Positions 1-10,156 of a stretch of DNA of 64,000 nt are shown here, piece by piece. Location: the NCBI GenBank assembly GCA_003116975.1, contig BGKB01000044.1, forward strand, positions 384,940 through 448,939, read 5' to 3'. Below the pieces are notes generated by a model, which saw nothing but the letters and a program-made list of their open reading frames with translations, was not told the origin of the DNA and made no database searches. This stretch comes from Aurantiochytrium sp. KH105 (taxonomy: Eukaryota > Sar > Bigyra > Thraustochytrida > Thraustochytriidae). Position numbers and translations under genes: made by a program. Within the stretch, counting starts at the first letter, position 1. Every line of letters starts with the position of its first letter.

Positions 1-2
1 AG

Positions 3-3000
3 TGGACCAAGCTCGGCCCGGATGGGATGGTCAACCGCCCCATGCAAGAGGTCCTTCCCGAGGGCATCTGCGAGCTCGTGGAGGAGGCCGTCAACTTTGA
101 CCTGCTCCCCATTGAGTGCAGCACCAACCTGCCCGCGCGCTTCAAGGAGCAGGTCCTGGGCCAGGACATGTGCGACTGGTGGAAGGACATTTACACCATG
201 GACGAGGCCCAACGCTTCCTCAAGTCCAACTCTACCGTGCCTCCACTCGCCGCAAGAGACATGACGCGTCGCCTCGCAATTGGTGACAAACCTCACGTCC
301 ACGTCTCGGCAGCAGCCTCGCGCCGGCCCGCAGAGGGAAACCAAGCAAAGAACATGCCCGGGGAGGACTTTCGCCCCGTCTGGTCCGTCATCATTACGCT
401 CGAGGAATCCGATGCCGATACCGATACCTTCTCGAATGACTACGCTGCCGTGGAGAAGCTCGATCGGCAAAATTGGCAGCTTGAGCTCGCCCGCGACGAG
501 CAAGAACTAGCCACCCTCCTCACCGAGTATGTGGCCGACTTTTGCAAGTTCGACCGCGTCATGTACGTCAACTTTCTCCCCGGCGGTCACTGCGAGGTCG
601 TTGCGGAAAAGGCAACACCGGGAACCCCGACATTTATGAACTTTCGTTTCCCTGCCACCGACATTCCCATGCAGGCTCGTGCTTTGCTCAAACGAAACCG
701 CGTGCGCCACATCATGGACACCGGCTCTCCTGGCGCTGAGCTTGTTCCATGCCATGTCGACGGCAAGCTCACCGATCTCAGCAACTGTCATCTGCGTCAG
801 TGCGGACCCATCCATCGACAGTATCTCAACAACATGAAGGTTTTCTCGAGCTGCACGGCTGGTGTCATGGTCGACGACATGCTCGTCGGTATGCTTTCCT
901 GCCACCACAAGGCCAAGCCCCTGACCATGGGGCCTGCCAAGCGCATGCTGCTTCGCCAGCTCTGCAAGTCAGCCAGTTCCGTGCTGCAGGGCATCCGTGC
1001 TCGCCGTGGCCGGCGCCTTGCGGCCAAGATCCAGCGCGTACTCCTCCCTCGCTTCGAGTCCGTCACTCAGGCCGTCGAGTGTCTCTCCGAGTCCGAGGGC
1101 ATTCTTCGCGACACGGCCGAGGCCGATGCGCTCGTAATCGTCAGCTACGACTTGGACGCAGAGGAGAACGTGCGCACCGTGCGGCAGGCCCTCACCTTCG
1201 GAGCGAGCGTCGATAGCGACGCCATCATCGCTGCCACACATGAGCTCTCCGATGCCCAGGACAAGGAACTCATCCCGAACACGCCCTGCCTGCGCACAGA
1301 GTGCCCTAACGCCTACGAGGCCCACAAAGCGGCCTTCGAGCGCGATCGCGCCTCTGGTCTCGCCGTCATCCGTCTCGTGCTGTGTGACATTGTTCTCGTG
1401 CGTCTGGGCGTCAAGCAGAACGTTCGCTGGGCAGGCAAGAAGGCCACTACGGGCGCAGATCTCACCACGAATTCCCGGCTCGGGCCACGCGGCTCTTTTC
1501 AGGCCTTTGACGAGCGCCTCGAAGGCGTTGCCTTCGACTGGAGCGACGTCCAGCTCGACGCGCTCAGCTCCTTCCGTGCTCACGCTCACGTGTCGTTCTG
1601 CGATGTTCTCGCCGCGGACGAACGCAGGCGCACGACCAAGCTCACCAAGCGCTTCCTTGCCAGCGTCAGCCACGAGCTGCGTACACCTTTCAACGGTATC
1701 GTCGGTCTTCTCTCTGCCCTGCAAGAGGAGAGCATGCCTGATAGCGCCAAGGATCTTGTTGGCACCGCCGGCCGCTCTGCGGACGCCATGCTTGGCATTC
1801 TCGACGACCTGCTCACCGCTGCCAAGCTTGACGAGCACAAGGTGGAGCTCATGTCCAACCCGGTCGACATTCCGCTGCTGGTCAACTCCGTTTGCCTTCT
1901 CTTCGAGCGCGCCGTGTCCAAGGCGGATCTTTCCCTCGTAGAAAAGGTGTCTGACCATGCCAATCTTGTCAACAAGAACATGCTTGGTGATACCGGACGC
2001 ATCCGCCAGATTCTTCTCAATCTTCTCGGAAACGCGCTCAAATTCTCCTCTCAGGGCGATGGCAAGGCCACCAAGATCAAGGTCGAGGCTAGTATCTACA
2101 AAGACCCCGCTGCCCTTCACGAAGGCATCATGCGTGTCGTGGAACAGTATGATGGTCTGAGCCAACCTCTGGAAAACCTCGAGCTGTCGCTGCCAGTGGA
2201 TACTGAGACAAAGAGCGTCGACGAGTCGAAGGCCTCGCAGAATAGCACCAAGGAGGCTACGAACGCCGGTACTACGGCCGGTTCGGGCAGCGAAGATGAA
2301 AAGTCTGTTTCCCTCGATCCCAGCGAAGCCGTCTATGCGCTCTTCACCGTCACCGACGAAGGTATCGGCATTGAGGAGGCTGCGATGCGCTCCAAGCTCT
2401 TCCAAAAGTTTGCCCAGCTCCACTCTTCCGGTATCCGCAAGAAGTACCAAGGCACGGGTCTTGGGCTTTCCATCTGCGCAGACCTTGCTGAGCTCATGGG
2501 CGGCAATATCTGGTGCGCATCTACTCCTGGCAAGGGTTCGGCGTTCCAATTTTTCGTCCCGCTCCAAATCGTCGAAAAGGAAGAGGACGAGCTTGATGAA
2601 GCATCCTCTCCCGAGGAGGAGGAGACCTCGACCTTTCGCATGCTTGCCAGCCGCTGTGGTGCTCTCGGCTCGTGCTCCGCGTCCGCCGACAGCCCTCGCT
2701 CGCTGTCGAGCCTGGTCACGGAGGAGGACGAGGACCTCGACGCTTTCGTCCGCGAAGTTGCTGCTTCGCAGCGGGCCGTCATCATCGCCGCCGATGACAA
2801 TGACGTGAATAGGCTCGTCATCAACCGCACGCTCAAGAGCGCCTTTCCTCAGTTCCCCAATAAGGTGGTGGATGGTGGCGTACCTCTCGTCACTCTTGCC
2901 AAGAAGCTCACGCTGGCCTCGTGCCCGATCTTTGCCGTTGTCGTCGACTTCCACATGCCGGACCAGGATGGCCTTAGCGCCTCGACTGAGATCCTCAAAG

Positions 3001-3215
3001 CGGACCCAACCATCGGCATTTGGCTTTACACAGCTGACACATCGCCGGATCTTCAGAAGCAGATCGAGGGTATTGGACTCGAGGGCGTCATCATCAAGCC
3101 GAGCAACCTCAAGACATTTAAGACTCTGCTTTCTGCGCCTCGCAAGAATCTAGACATGGACGGCGCCACCACCGCTGCCTCTCCTCCCGAGAGTCCTGCC
3201 ATTCCAACCAAGTAA
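3..3215 (+). CDS. Phytochrome-type hybrid sensor histidine kinase (5' partial)
   Basis: The reading frame is open from base 3, so the N-terminus, including the usual bilin-attachment Cys of bacterial/fungal phytochromes, lies upstream. Residues are counted from the Met at base 27. A PAS-like stretch (about 30-65) precedes a phytochrome GAF domain (about 155-320) with the bilin-pocket motif FPATDIPMQAR (208-218) and PIHRQYLNNM (261-270). Ile precedes the His where plant phytochromes carry Cys. A PHY domain follows, with the tongue motifs RWAG (467-470) and PRGSF (487-491). The transmitter has H-box SHELRTP (phospho-acceptor His549, codon at 1671), N-box near 659-674, G1 DEGIGIE, and G2 GTGLGLS, with an acidic, low-complexity insert of about 60 residues before G1. 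The receiver (about 915-1035) keeps DDND, phospho-acceptor Asp974 in VVVDFHMPD, and Lys1024. Expected role: red/far-red light sensing feeding a His-Asp phosphorelay in the cytosol. Family assignment is strong; spectral type and chromophore are unproven. Confidence 0.93.
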   Translation, partial: WTKLGPDGMVNRPMQEVLPEGICELVEEAVNFDLLPIECSTNLPARFKEQVLGQDMCDWWKDIYTMDEAQRFLKSNSTVPPLAARDMTRRLAIGDKPHVHVSAAASRRPAEGNQAKNMPGEDFRPVWSVIITLEESDADTDTFSNDYAAVEKLDRQNWQLELARDEQELATLLTEYVADFCKFDRVMYVNFLPGGHCEVVAEKATPGTPTFMNFRFPATDIPMQARALLKRNRVRHIMDTGSPGAELVPCHVDGKLTDLSNCHLRQCGPIHRQYLNNMKVFSSCTAGVMVDDMLVGMLSCHHKAKPLTMGPAKRMLLRQLCKSASSVLQGIRARRGRRLAAKIQRVLLPRFESVTQAVECLSESEGILRDTAEADALVIVSYDLDAEENVRTVRQALTFGASVDSDAIIAATHELSDAQDKELIPNTPCLRTECPNAYEAHKAAFERDRASGLAVIRLVLCDIVLVRLGVKQNVRWAGKKATTGADLTTNSRLGPRGSFQAFDERLEGVAFDWSDVQLDALSSFRAHAHVSFCDVLAADERRRTTKLTKRFLASVSHELRTPFNGIVGLLSALQEESMPDSAKDLVGTAGRSADAMLGILDDLLTAAKLDEHKVELMSNPVDIPLLVNSVCLLFERAVSKADLSLVEKVSDHANLVNKNMLGDTGRIRQILLNLLGNALKFSSQGDGKATKIKVEASIYKDPAALHEGIMRVVEQYDGLSQPLENLELSLPVDTETKSVDESKASQNSTKEATNAGTTAGSGSEDEKSVSLDPSEAVYALFTVTDEGIGIEEAAMRSKLFQKFAQLHSSGIRKKYQGTGLGLSICADLAELMGGNIWCASTPGKGSAFQFFVPLQIVEKEEDELDEASSPEEEETSTFRMLASRCGALGSCSASADSPRSLSSLVTEEDEDLDAFVREVAASQRAVIIAADDNDVNRLVINRTLKSAFPQFPNKVVDGGVPLVTLAKKLTLASCPIFAVVVDFHMPDQDGLSASTEILKADPTIGIWLYTADTSPDLQKQIEGIGLEGVIIKPSNLKTFKTLLSAPRKNLDMDGATTAASPPESPAIPTK

Positions 3216-3886
3216 AGGCAAGACAGAGACAGCTCTCGAAAACCTCGTAATCTAAGCTAGAGAGAAAAGAATCAGGGATGTGCTCAGAGCAAGATCAAGC
3301 AGCAAAACAAGCCAAGACAGATTGTCTTCCACACCCCAGCTTCAAAAAATATAAACAAAGAATCATCCTCTATCCTTTATTTTCAATTTCGATCATACCC
3401 TCGCGCTGAGTTTGGCAAACCTGACGATACCTTTGATCCTCTCTGTCCTCTCTTTTTCTCTCTCTTGCGCATGCGTGATTATTTGCTAGCGTCTGCTTCT
3501 GCGCGGATCACGAAGACTGGCAGCAAGATTTTGCAGACAGGCATTGCAAATAATCAGCTCTCGAGTGGGGAGAGTTGCAATTTAATTGCATGCATGCTGG
3601 CTGACCGATCATGCGCCTTTTTTTGGAAACAAACGAGTCACCATAACTTCCTTCTCTTGGCAGGTGGATGAGGAAAGCGGGGAAGAATTTCTGACAAGAA
3701 AAAGAAAAGGAAAAAAAGTGAGCCTCTTCGCACGATCTACACAACTATGTATACACCTGTAGGCCTCTGGAACGAAGGCTAGGCCTTCACACACACAAAA
3801 GAAAAGAAAAGAAAAGAAAAAGAAGAACGGGCTTCATCCTAGCGAAAAAAAAAATAATGGGCTTAACTTGGCGCGGAAGTGCAGCC
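3216..3886. other. Convergent 3' spacer
   Basis: This spacer lies between the phytochrome gene (+) and the GTPase gene (-), so it holds both 3' ends. It is clearly AT-richer than the coding DNA, with A- and T-runs around 3345-3390 and an (AAAAG)n microsatellite at about 3797-3826. No ORF here resembles a protein. Confidence 0.6.
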
Positions 3887-5537
3887 TTATGAAATTTTCA
3901 CCTCATCGCCATTCTCGCGAAAGAGACGCGTGATGCGGCCGCAGCCCTTAGCATTTCCCTCACGGAAGATCAAAGGCCGTCCAATCTCAAGGTACTCGGC
4001 ACAATGCAAAAACCGAAAGCGAACAAACACCTGCGAACCTGTACGCGCCAGCACTTCTTCGCCCTTGTCAGAAAGAATCTGTACAATGCGCGCCGACTGG
4101 CGCACGCCCGCAAGGTGAATGAAGGGGGAGTATCCGCGATCGATGGTGGTCGAGTGATGCAATACCTTGACATCCGCTTCGAACTCCCAGACCGTTTGTG
4201 CTAGGGCCGCGGCATGGTCGGGCTCGCCGACGCCCACCATGCCCTTGCGAAAAGAGTCGCGCTTGAGCGTAGTACGCCCCACCGACTTGACCGCAAGCGT
4301 GGCGTGCTGGCCCTCAAAGGCAGCCTGCGAAGGCACACACTGTCGATGGATCGAACGAATCACAACCTGCCGAAAACCACCCGCCTTGTCAGGCCCAATC
4401 CAGATGCGTTGGCCCAAATGCGCCTCGCCGCGCGCCACTGTGCCGCCGACAACGATGCCAACGCCGGGAACGTTGAAAACATCGTCGAGCATAAAGTTAA
4501 GCGAGGTCGCCGCCGACTGCGCCGCCGAGATAGCTACACCATTTGCCGCAGCCGGGGTCTGGGGGGTCATGGCAACGCCATCGTCGCCAAGCGGAGACAC
4601 AACAATGGCGTCGCCCTCGCCGTCGGCAGGGCCAGCTTTGGCCTCCTCGTCATCGTCGTCGGCATTTCGGGCAAGATCATCCTTCTTTTCAGTCGTCTTC
4701 GTCTCCCCGTCACCCTCGAGTGAGGGCGTTGGCTTCCCCAAAGAAGGGGATGTTCGAGACTTGCGAAGAGCCATACGTTTGATGAACTCGCGCAAAAGGT
4801 CCATGTGTTGGCCCGTTACGCTCGAGACCTCGAACACCGGGGCCAGAGCGACCTGATTGGTGTCCATGCACTTGATGGCACCGTCCAAGTCACTCTCTTC
4901 ACGGACGTAGAACCCCCGTCGTCCGGCACGCTTCAGTATGCGTCTAATTCGCATCTGCGTCTCGCGAAGAACATTCTCCGGGACCATATCAATCTTGGTC
5001 TCGACAATGAAGAAGGGAATACGAAGTGCGCAGCAAAGGCCAACGTGTTCGCGAGTCATGCGCTGAATGCCGCGCTCCGCGCCGATAACGACCATGGCAC
5101 AGTCCGGATTCATGGCTGTAAGCCCGTAGATCGACGACTTGAGGTACTTTTCGTGTCCGCACAGGTCTACGAGCGTCACGCGATGGGTTGCCTTGGAGGC
5201 CACCTCGTAAAATCCTTATTATGGCTCTTGCGCGCGGCTTCGACGGACTGGCTCGCCGGCATGATCTGTTCACCCTCACGGTATCCAAGCAAGGCCAACG
5301 CTACTGACGATGTCTGGCCTCGCTTCAGCTCATGCTGATGGCGGAGCACAAAGGACCGCGCTTTGCCGCGTCCATCGTCAAGCATGCCTCGCGTCAGGCA
5401 CCCCACGAGCGTCGACTTGCCCGCATCTACGTTGCCGAGCATCGCCGCACGAAAGTCCCTCGTTTCCGCAAAACCCCGCTGCGCAGCCGCTCCTCCCGCC
5501 GCCGTTTTGCCCGCTGCTGCCTTCGCCGCCGCCGCCT

Positions 5538-5574
<37 letters not shown>

Positions 5575-5616
5575 AGCCTCGCCACTCTCGGCCGCCGCCG
5601 CCGCGAGCGACGCCAT
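3887..5616 (-). CDS. GTPBP1/GTPBP2-like translational GTPase, interrupted by a one-base frameshift
   Basis: Two overlapping minus-strand frames together encode one EF-Tu-superfamily GTPase of the GTPBP1/2 group. The first, from the ATG at 5616 (A at -3, G at +4), carries the P-loop GNVDAGKST and the family-typical DDGRGKAR...[11 protein letters not shown] switch region. The second carries G3 DLCGHEKY, G4 TKIDM, an SSVTGQ G5-like segment and the beta-barrel domains to the stop at 3887-3889. They meet at an A4 run on the + strand (5209-5212, T4 in the gene). One extra T there would run KDF straight into [11 protein letters not shown], as expected for the family. This looks like a homopolymer sequencing or assembly error or a very recent lesion, because both halves are otherwise intact. 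The N-terminus is an Ala/Thr-rich hexamer repeat (5540-5575). The frame stays open up to 5850 but has no further ATG. Relatives act in ribosome quality control and mRNA decay; that role is inferred. Confidence 0.85.
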
Positions 5617-6562
5617 GCTCGACGGCCTCGCGGTCTCCTGCGCTCGCGCCGCTCGCGCTCTGCCTCGCGCTGTGCTCTTTTCCCGCGCTGCTGTGCTCTT
5701 TTCTGCTCTTTTCTGCTCTGCCTCGATGTTGCCGCGCTCGAAGATCCGCTCCGAGTCCTCCTCCGGATCGGGGTTTGCAATTCCGCGCACGCACCTCGCC
5801 GCGCGCGCCGCTCCCACCCGACGCGGGGTCGCGTCCACTGGTATCCACAAGCTGACGACCCTGGGTCCGGTACCGCTGGCGACGACGGCCTCCGGTTCCG
5901 GAACGGTTCTGGAACGGGTCCGGGAGTTTTATGCCGTGGTTCTTCGACACTTCTTCGCTGCGTGTGTGGCGCGGATGTGGGGGGCTTTGGCCGTGGCGGC
6001 GAGGCGAGGAGTTGCGGGAATGGGGAGAGGGGGGGAGAGAGAGAACTGGCCAGAGGCAGGATGACTGGTGGCTGGCAGAGACCTCGGTCGCGGAACTGTT
6101 CCCTCTGCCTGGCAGACTGGACTGCGAATGGCTGGCAGGTCTGTTTCGTTGAATCAAAAACTGCAATTCTGATTTAGGGCCTAACGTTGTTCTACATCGC
6201 CCCTGCCATTTGCCAGCGTTGGTGAGAGGACATAACAGGTATGATGGTCCTACTGTGACAAACTATACGCCAAAAGAAAGGCGTCGCGCGGCGCGTGTTC
6301 GGTTGAAGACGCCTCCCGTTTTCCAACTCGTGCTAACAGTGACTTGGCGACTTGTTTCGGTGATGCTTTGGAAGGAACCAAAGATTTTGCGACATGGAAC
6401 AAAGCAGTACCACGATCCATTGTTGCATGGACAGATCAGCGCGGCACCGAGCTTGCCTTCTGGAAGAATTTTCCGGCCAAGTAAAAAGCTTCTGAGACAC
6501 GGCCAATATTTACTCCTTTCTTCCTTCGTTGCCAGCCCGAGGGCGAACTTTGACGTATGTGC
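5617..6562. other. Spacer: GTPase 5' region and COG1 3' region
   Basis: Nearly 950 bases with no supportable gene. The proximal part (to 5850) is an open extension of the GTPase frame starting only with TTG. It is Arg/Ala/Lys-rich and most likely untranslated leader. A G-rich stretch lies at 6000-6060, and an AT-richer stretch up to 6560 probably carries the COG1 3' UTR. Confidence 0.45.
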
Positions 6563-9500
6563 TCAACGGTTCAGCCACGAAGAGGCCTGCGAGAAGAGAT
6601 TGCTGCCGACCTGCCCGATGGACTTGAGCGCAGCGGCAGCTTCCACAGAAGCTGTCGTGGATGAACCTGGAGAAGAGCCCGACGATGAAGTCCCCGAGCC
6701 CTGTGCGGTCGGAGAAGCCAGCGTACGAGACGATGTTCGCTTGCGATGCGACGCTAGACGGCTGTGCATGGAGCGGATGTTCGAGGGGATCGGAAGCAGC
6801 GGAATGCGCGGCAGTGTTTGCGTTGGAAGATAACCGAGATGCAGCAAGTTGTTGGTGTCGTACACAGAGGTGGCCGGGGAATCCTGCGGATCGCCAGCAC
6901 TCTCAAAGGCATACTCTGAAGTCGCAGTCCATGTCTTCGCAGCCCGCGCCTTCACCATGAGACTCGGTCCAAAGAGAAGCGCATTGCGTTCCCGATACAC
7001 CTTGATGCGCGCCAAGAGTTGTGATTCCTGCAAGGTCCAATTCACCGTGTCCACATGGATATCCACCAGCCGCTCCATGAGACTTGGAAGCGCGTTGGAT
7101 TCTTCCTGGGTCTGGTCGACGAGAAGGAGCCACTCGAACCAGTGAAGGTCAAAGATTGTCTGGAGAGCCGCCGGCTCGTTCTCGCTGCTCGCCGTGCGAT
7201 CGACATGCGCCTCATAAGCCTCCTGAACAAGCTTCAGAGCACCATGCGCAAGTCGAAGCACAGCGCGCTCACTCGACGCGCAAAACTTTTCCGCCGCCGC
7301 ATCAAGGTACTCCCGTCGGGGCGAGACCATTTCCAAGAGACCCACAAGGTCGTCAATGCTCTGTGCCAGCACCGAGCCCGACGAGACGAAGCGCGAATCG
7401 CCAACAAGCCGGATTTGTTTCGACAGTAGGAACGAAAAGAGGGCCACGCCAGGCGAAACGGCGCCAGGAAGGTCGATGGTGTCTTCGTCGTCCAAATCGA
7501 AGTCATCGTCCCCCACGCCATCCTCTTCCTCTTCGTCGTCGTCCTTGAAGTGCACGGGAATGCGCTCCCAGCCACTGTGCAGCACGGCCCAGTCGCGAGC
7601 GTTGCTCCAATCCTGCGCGTCGAGGGAAGCACGGAGCACTCCACAGCTCATTGACAGGGAAGCGTCTGCCCATACCTGGTGCACATTCGACGTCAGCGTG
7701 GCCAGCTCCTCTGCTAGCCGCGTTTGTGCGTCTACATCGAGCAAGCCTGCCAAAGCATCGCCCACGAGTAGACCCTCTGCGATACGAGCGAGAAAGAGTG
7801 TGCGTTTGAGAGCGGCAAAGACGGCCTCATTGTGTGAGTCCTGGGCGTTGTTCTCTCCCAAAGCGCTCACTGACGTGCCAAACACGTTCACGGAGTCAGC
7901 CAATTCCTTGCGCAGACCATCGATCAGCCCCGCGAGAGTTAGCTTGGCGAGGCCATTCAGCTTGGTTCCAATTTTGGTCGTGTCTACGACCAGCGCCGCC
8001 CGACGTTCGAGCAGTTCGGTCACACTCGAGCTGAAAACGTGGAGGAGGACAACAGCAGCGCCAGCTCGATCCACAGCATTTTCTGACATAATGCGTTCGC
8101 CGAGTTTTTGATACAGCCTCTCATCCTCATCAAGGTCATCTTCGTCATCGACAGTCTCGCCATCACCGTCGCCCATCTCATTTGACTCTGGTCCCGAGAT
8201 GTACTGCTTCGACCCCGATCGAACGTAGGTGCCTTCCGGACCTTGGTCCGAAGTGACGCGAACGTCCGTGATGAGGTTGTTTTCTGCAGAGGCGAGGAGT
8301 GTCCGGTGCGTCCCGCGCTCAAGCGTAGCGCATATGGATGAGAACTCATTTTCGAGGAGATCCGCGGCCCGATCAACAATGGCTTCGCCGAACATCATGG
8401 GGTACAGAAAGAGGTCCTTTGATGCATCAGACCATAGCGAGGCGTCAATGCAAGCGCGTGCAGCGGCGCGCCAGGTGTCCACATCGAGCTCCGACGCAGC
8501 GTCCGTGGAGGCCCCACCGCTCACTTCAATGTCAATAAGGCGCTTCTGCACCTGTGCCAGAGCCTGAATGTCGTGCACACGCGCGAGAATCTTGCCAGCG
8601 GCACGCGCCACCTCCTCGCCTCTTGCCTGAACCCACGCCGTTACGGATTTCTGCACGAGTTCCGGGTCCACTTGACCCACCAAGCGCGATCCAGAAATGT
8701 AAAGGTCTGCCATGTCTACGATTGTTTGCTGCATGATGGTGAGGCTGCGCTCCAACGACGCAGGCGCCTTGTCTTGGAGCGTACGCAGGAGAACCCTCTT
8801 TCTTGCATCGAGAAGGCGGCCCACGCTCTGCGCAGCCGTTGCATCTCCAAGAACGATTACAGCACGAATTGCACCACATGTCGTGTCCAAGTTTAGATCC
8901 TCGCTCTCGAGAAGTGCACGTGCCTCGAGGAGGATGCGCTGACGCGCCTCTTGCACGAGTGACCAATGCGAGCGCAGAAAGGGGTAAATCTCCCAGACGG
9001 ATCGAAGCGCTCCGTTTGCCACAGTTTCGCTTCCTCGGGCTTGCGCTGCTGTGGAGCGAAGATCTGAAAACTGAGCGGGGTCGAGACCAAGGGCAGCAAA
9101 TGCATTGTCGTCTGCGGCGTGATTGAGCGCATGCGACGCTGCCGCGTCGTCCGCCGCAGGGGGATTGGGAAGGCTGTGATATGCTTGTTCCGCCGCGACG
9201 AAGGTATCGCAGGCTTTCCAGAGATGCTGAGAGTCGATCGACTCCCAGATATTTACAGCAGCCAGAGTCAGGATGTCGGCGGCCGCAAGTTGTGCATCGA
9301 GCGCGTCACCTTCCTCTGGTCCCGTTTCCCCCTCGCTTGCGCCTTGCTCTGATGCGCCGTGATTTGCTGCTGGGGTCGACGCGCCTACCTGGTCGGCTCC
9401 CGCGGACTCGAGCATGCTGCCCTGCACGAGGGCCCGGCTTGTGTCTTCGACATGGGCGACGATGCTCTTGAACTCTTCGACGGTCCTGTCCATGCCCACG

Positions 9501-9685
9501 ATGGCGTCAGCAGAGTCGATCAGGTCATGGTACCTGTCGCTGATCAGGCTGCGCAGCTCGCCTCGTTTTTCGTCCACGCGGCTCTGCACATCCTCGAGCG
9601 CGACCCACACGCGGTCTGCGCCCCAGTTTTCGTACAGGTAGCCCACGCCGCGGTATTCGTGCACGGTCGTGCCCGACGACGCCAT
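6563..9685 (-). CDS. COG1: Conserved oligomeric Golgi complex subunit 1 (COG1-like)
   Basis: This 1,040-residue protein starts at an ATG at 9685. The N-terminal 20-95 segment carries the COG1/Vps51-type heptad helix, with KRGELRSLISDRYHDLIDSAD followed by a second helix (VGMDRTVEEFKSIVAHVE). That matches the family pattern of a tethering subunit that starts with a coiled coil and continues as a helical rod. The remainder is helical, with acidic low-complexity loops at about residues 500-520 and 705-730. COG1 is part of lobe A of the COG tether in retrograde intra-Golgi vesicle traffic. Length is close to animal COG1 (about 980). The C-terminal 80 residues are Ser/Thr/Gly-rich. It shares a short divergent promoter region with the V-ATPase c gene. 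Assignment rests on the N-terminal motif; another Vps51-superfamily subunit is possible but less likely. Confidence 0.75.
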   Translation of the reverse strand: MASSGTTVHEYRGVGYLYENWGADRVWVALEDVQSRVDEKRGELRSLISDRYHDLIDSADAIVGMDRTVEEFKSIVAHVEDTSRALVQGSMLESAGADQVGASTPAANHGASEQGASEGETGPEEGDALDAQLAAADILTLAAVNIWESIDSQHLWKACDTFVAAEQAYHSLPNPPAADDAAASHALNHAADDNAFAALGLDPAQFSDLRSTAAQARGSETVANGALRSVWEIYPFLRSHWSLVQEARQRILLEARALLESEDLNLDTTCGAIRAVIVLGDATAAQSVGRLLDARKRVLLRTLQDKAPASLERSLTIMQQTIVDMADLYISGSRLVGQVDPELVQKSVTAWVQARGEEVARAAGKILARVHDIQALAQVQKRLIDIEVSGGASTDAASELDVDTWRAAARACIDASLWSDASKDLFLYPMMFGEAIVDRAADLLENEFSSICATLERGTHRTLLASAENNLITDVRVTSDQGPEGTYVRSGSKQYISGPESNEMGDGDGETVDDEDDLDEDERLYQKLGERIMSENAVDRAGAAVVLLHVFSSSVTELLERRAALVVDTTKIGTKLNGLAKLTLAGLIDGLRKELADSVNVFGTSVSALGENNAQDSHNEAVFAALKRTLFLARIAEGLLVGDALAGLLDVDAQTRLAEELATLTSNVHQVWADASLSMSCGVLRASLDAQDWSNARDWAVLHSGWERIPVHFKDDDEEEEDGVGDDDFDLDDEDTIDLPGAVSPGVALFSFLLSKQIRLVGDSRFVSSGSVLAQSIDDLVGLLEMVSPRREYLDAAAEKFCASSERAVLRLAHGALKLVQEAYEAHVDRTASSENEPAALQTIFDLHWFEWLLLVDQTQEESNALPSLMERLVDIHVDTVNWTLQESQLLARIKVYRERNALLFGPSLMVKARAAKTWTATSEYAFESAGDPQDSPATSVYDTNNLLHLGYLPTQTLPRIPLLPIPSNIRSMHSRLASHRKRTSSRTLASPTAQGSGTSSSGSSPGSSTTASVEAAAALKSIGQVGSNLFSQASSWLNR

Positions 9686-10156
9686 CTCGCCGCGCCCGCC
9701 GCCCGCCTGCCGCGCCTGCCGCGCCTGCCGCGTCTCGAGCTCCTTGGTTTCTTCTTCTTCGTTTGCTTTGCTCGTGCCAGCCTGCCTCCTATTCCTGCTC
9801 GCTCGAAACGTGCAAAACGTCTAACTTCTCGTAACCGATAGATCCTGGCTGGCTGGGTCGATCGAGGAGATCTTTCTTGCAAGACGCGAACGCGAGGGCT
9901 GACTTGGGTCGTGCGTATTGAGACGCGGCGTCCAGCTTCGCGCATCCTGCGCCAGGCTCGCGCGAGGTTTGGCGAGGAGGAAGCAGAACAGAGCAGCTGA
10001 AGCTGCTTCGCTCGACTCGCGGTGACGACCCGCGGGAGACTCGACTCGACTCGACTCGGAACTTGCACGCACAACACAAAAGCGAAACCAAGGTCTGCTT
10101 CTTCGGAACCTCGTCTGCTACGGGCAGTAGGTGTGTTGGAAAAGGATAACGGAATC
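9686..10156. promoter_or_regulatory. Divergent promoter region, COG1 / V-ATPase c
   Basis: The 471 bases between two divergent ATGs must hold both 5' regions. They contain a short (CTCGA)n tract at about 10038-10058. No canonical TATA element was identified. Confidence 0.45.

Noticed and set aside
969-2954. 661-codon minus-strand frame opposite the phytochrome gene
   Set aside because: It is the antisense shadow of a GC-rich coding region. Its sequence is Arg/Gly/Glu-rich without motifs, while the + frame holds complete phytochrome and kinase domains.
5617-5850. 78-codon upstream extension of the GTPBP-like protein
   Set aside because: It starts only with TTG, is low in complexity, and the ATG at 5616 has a good initiation context.
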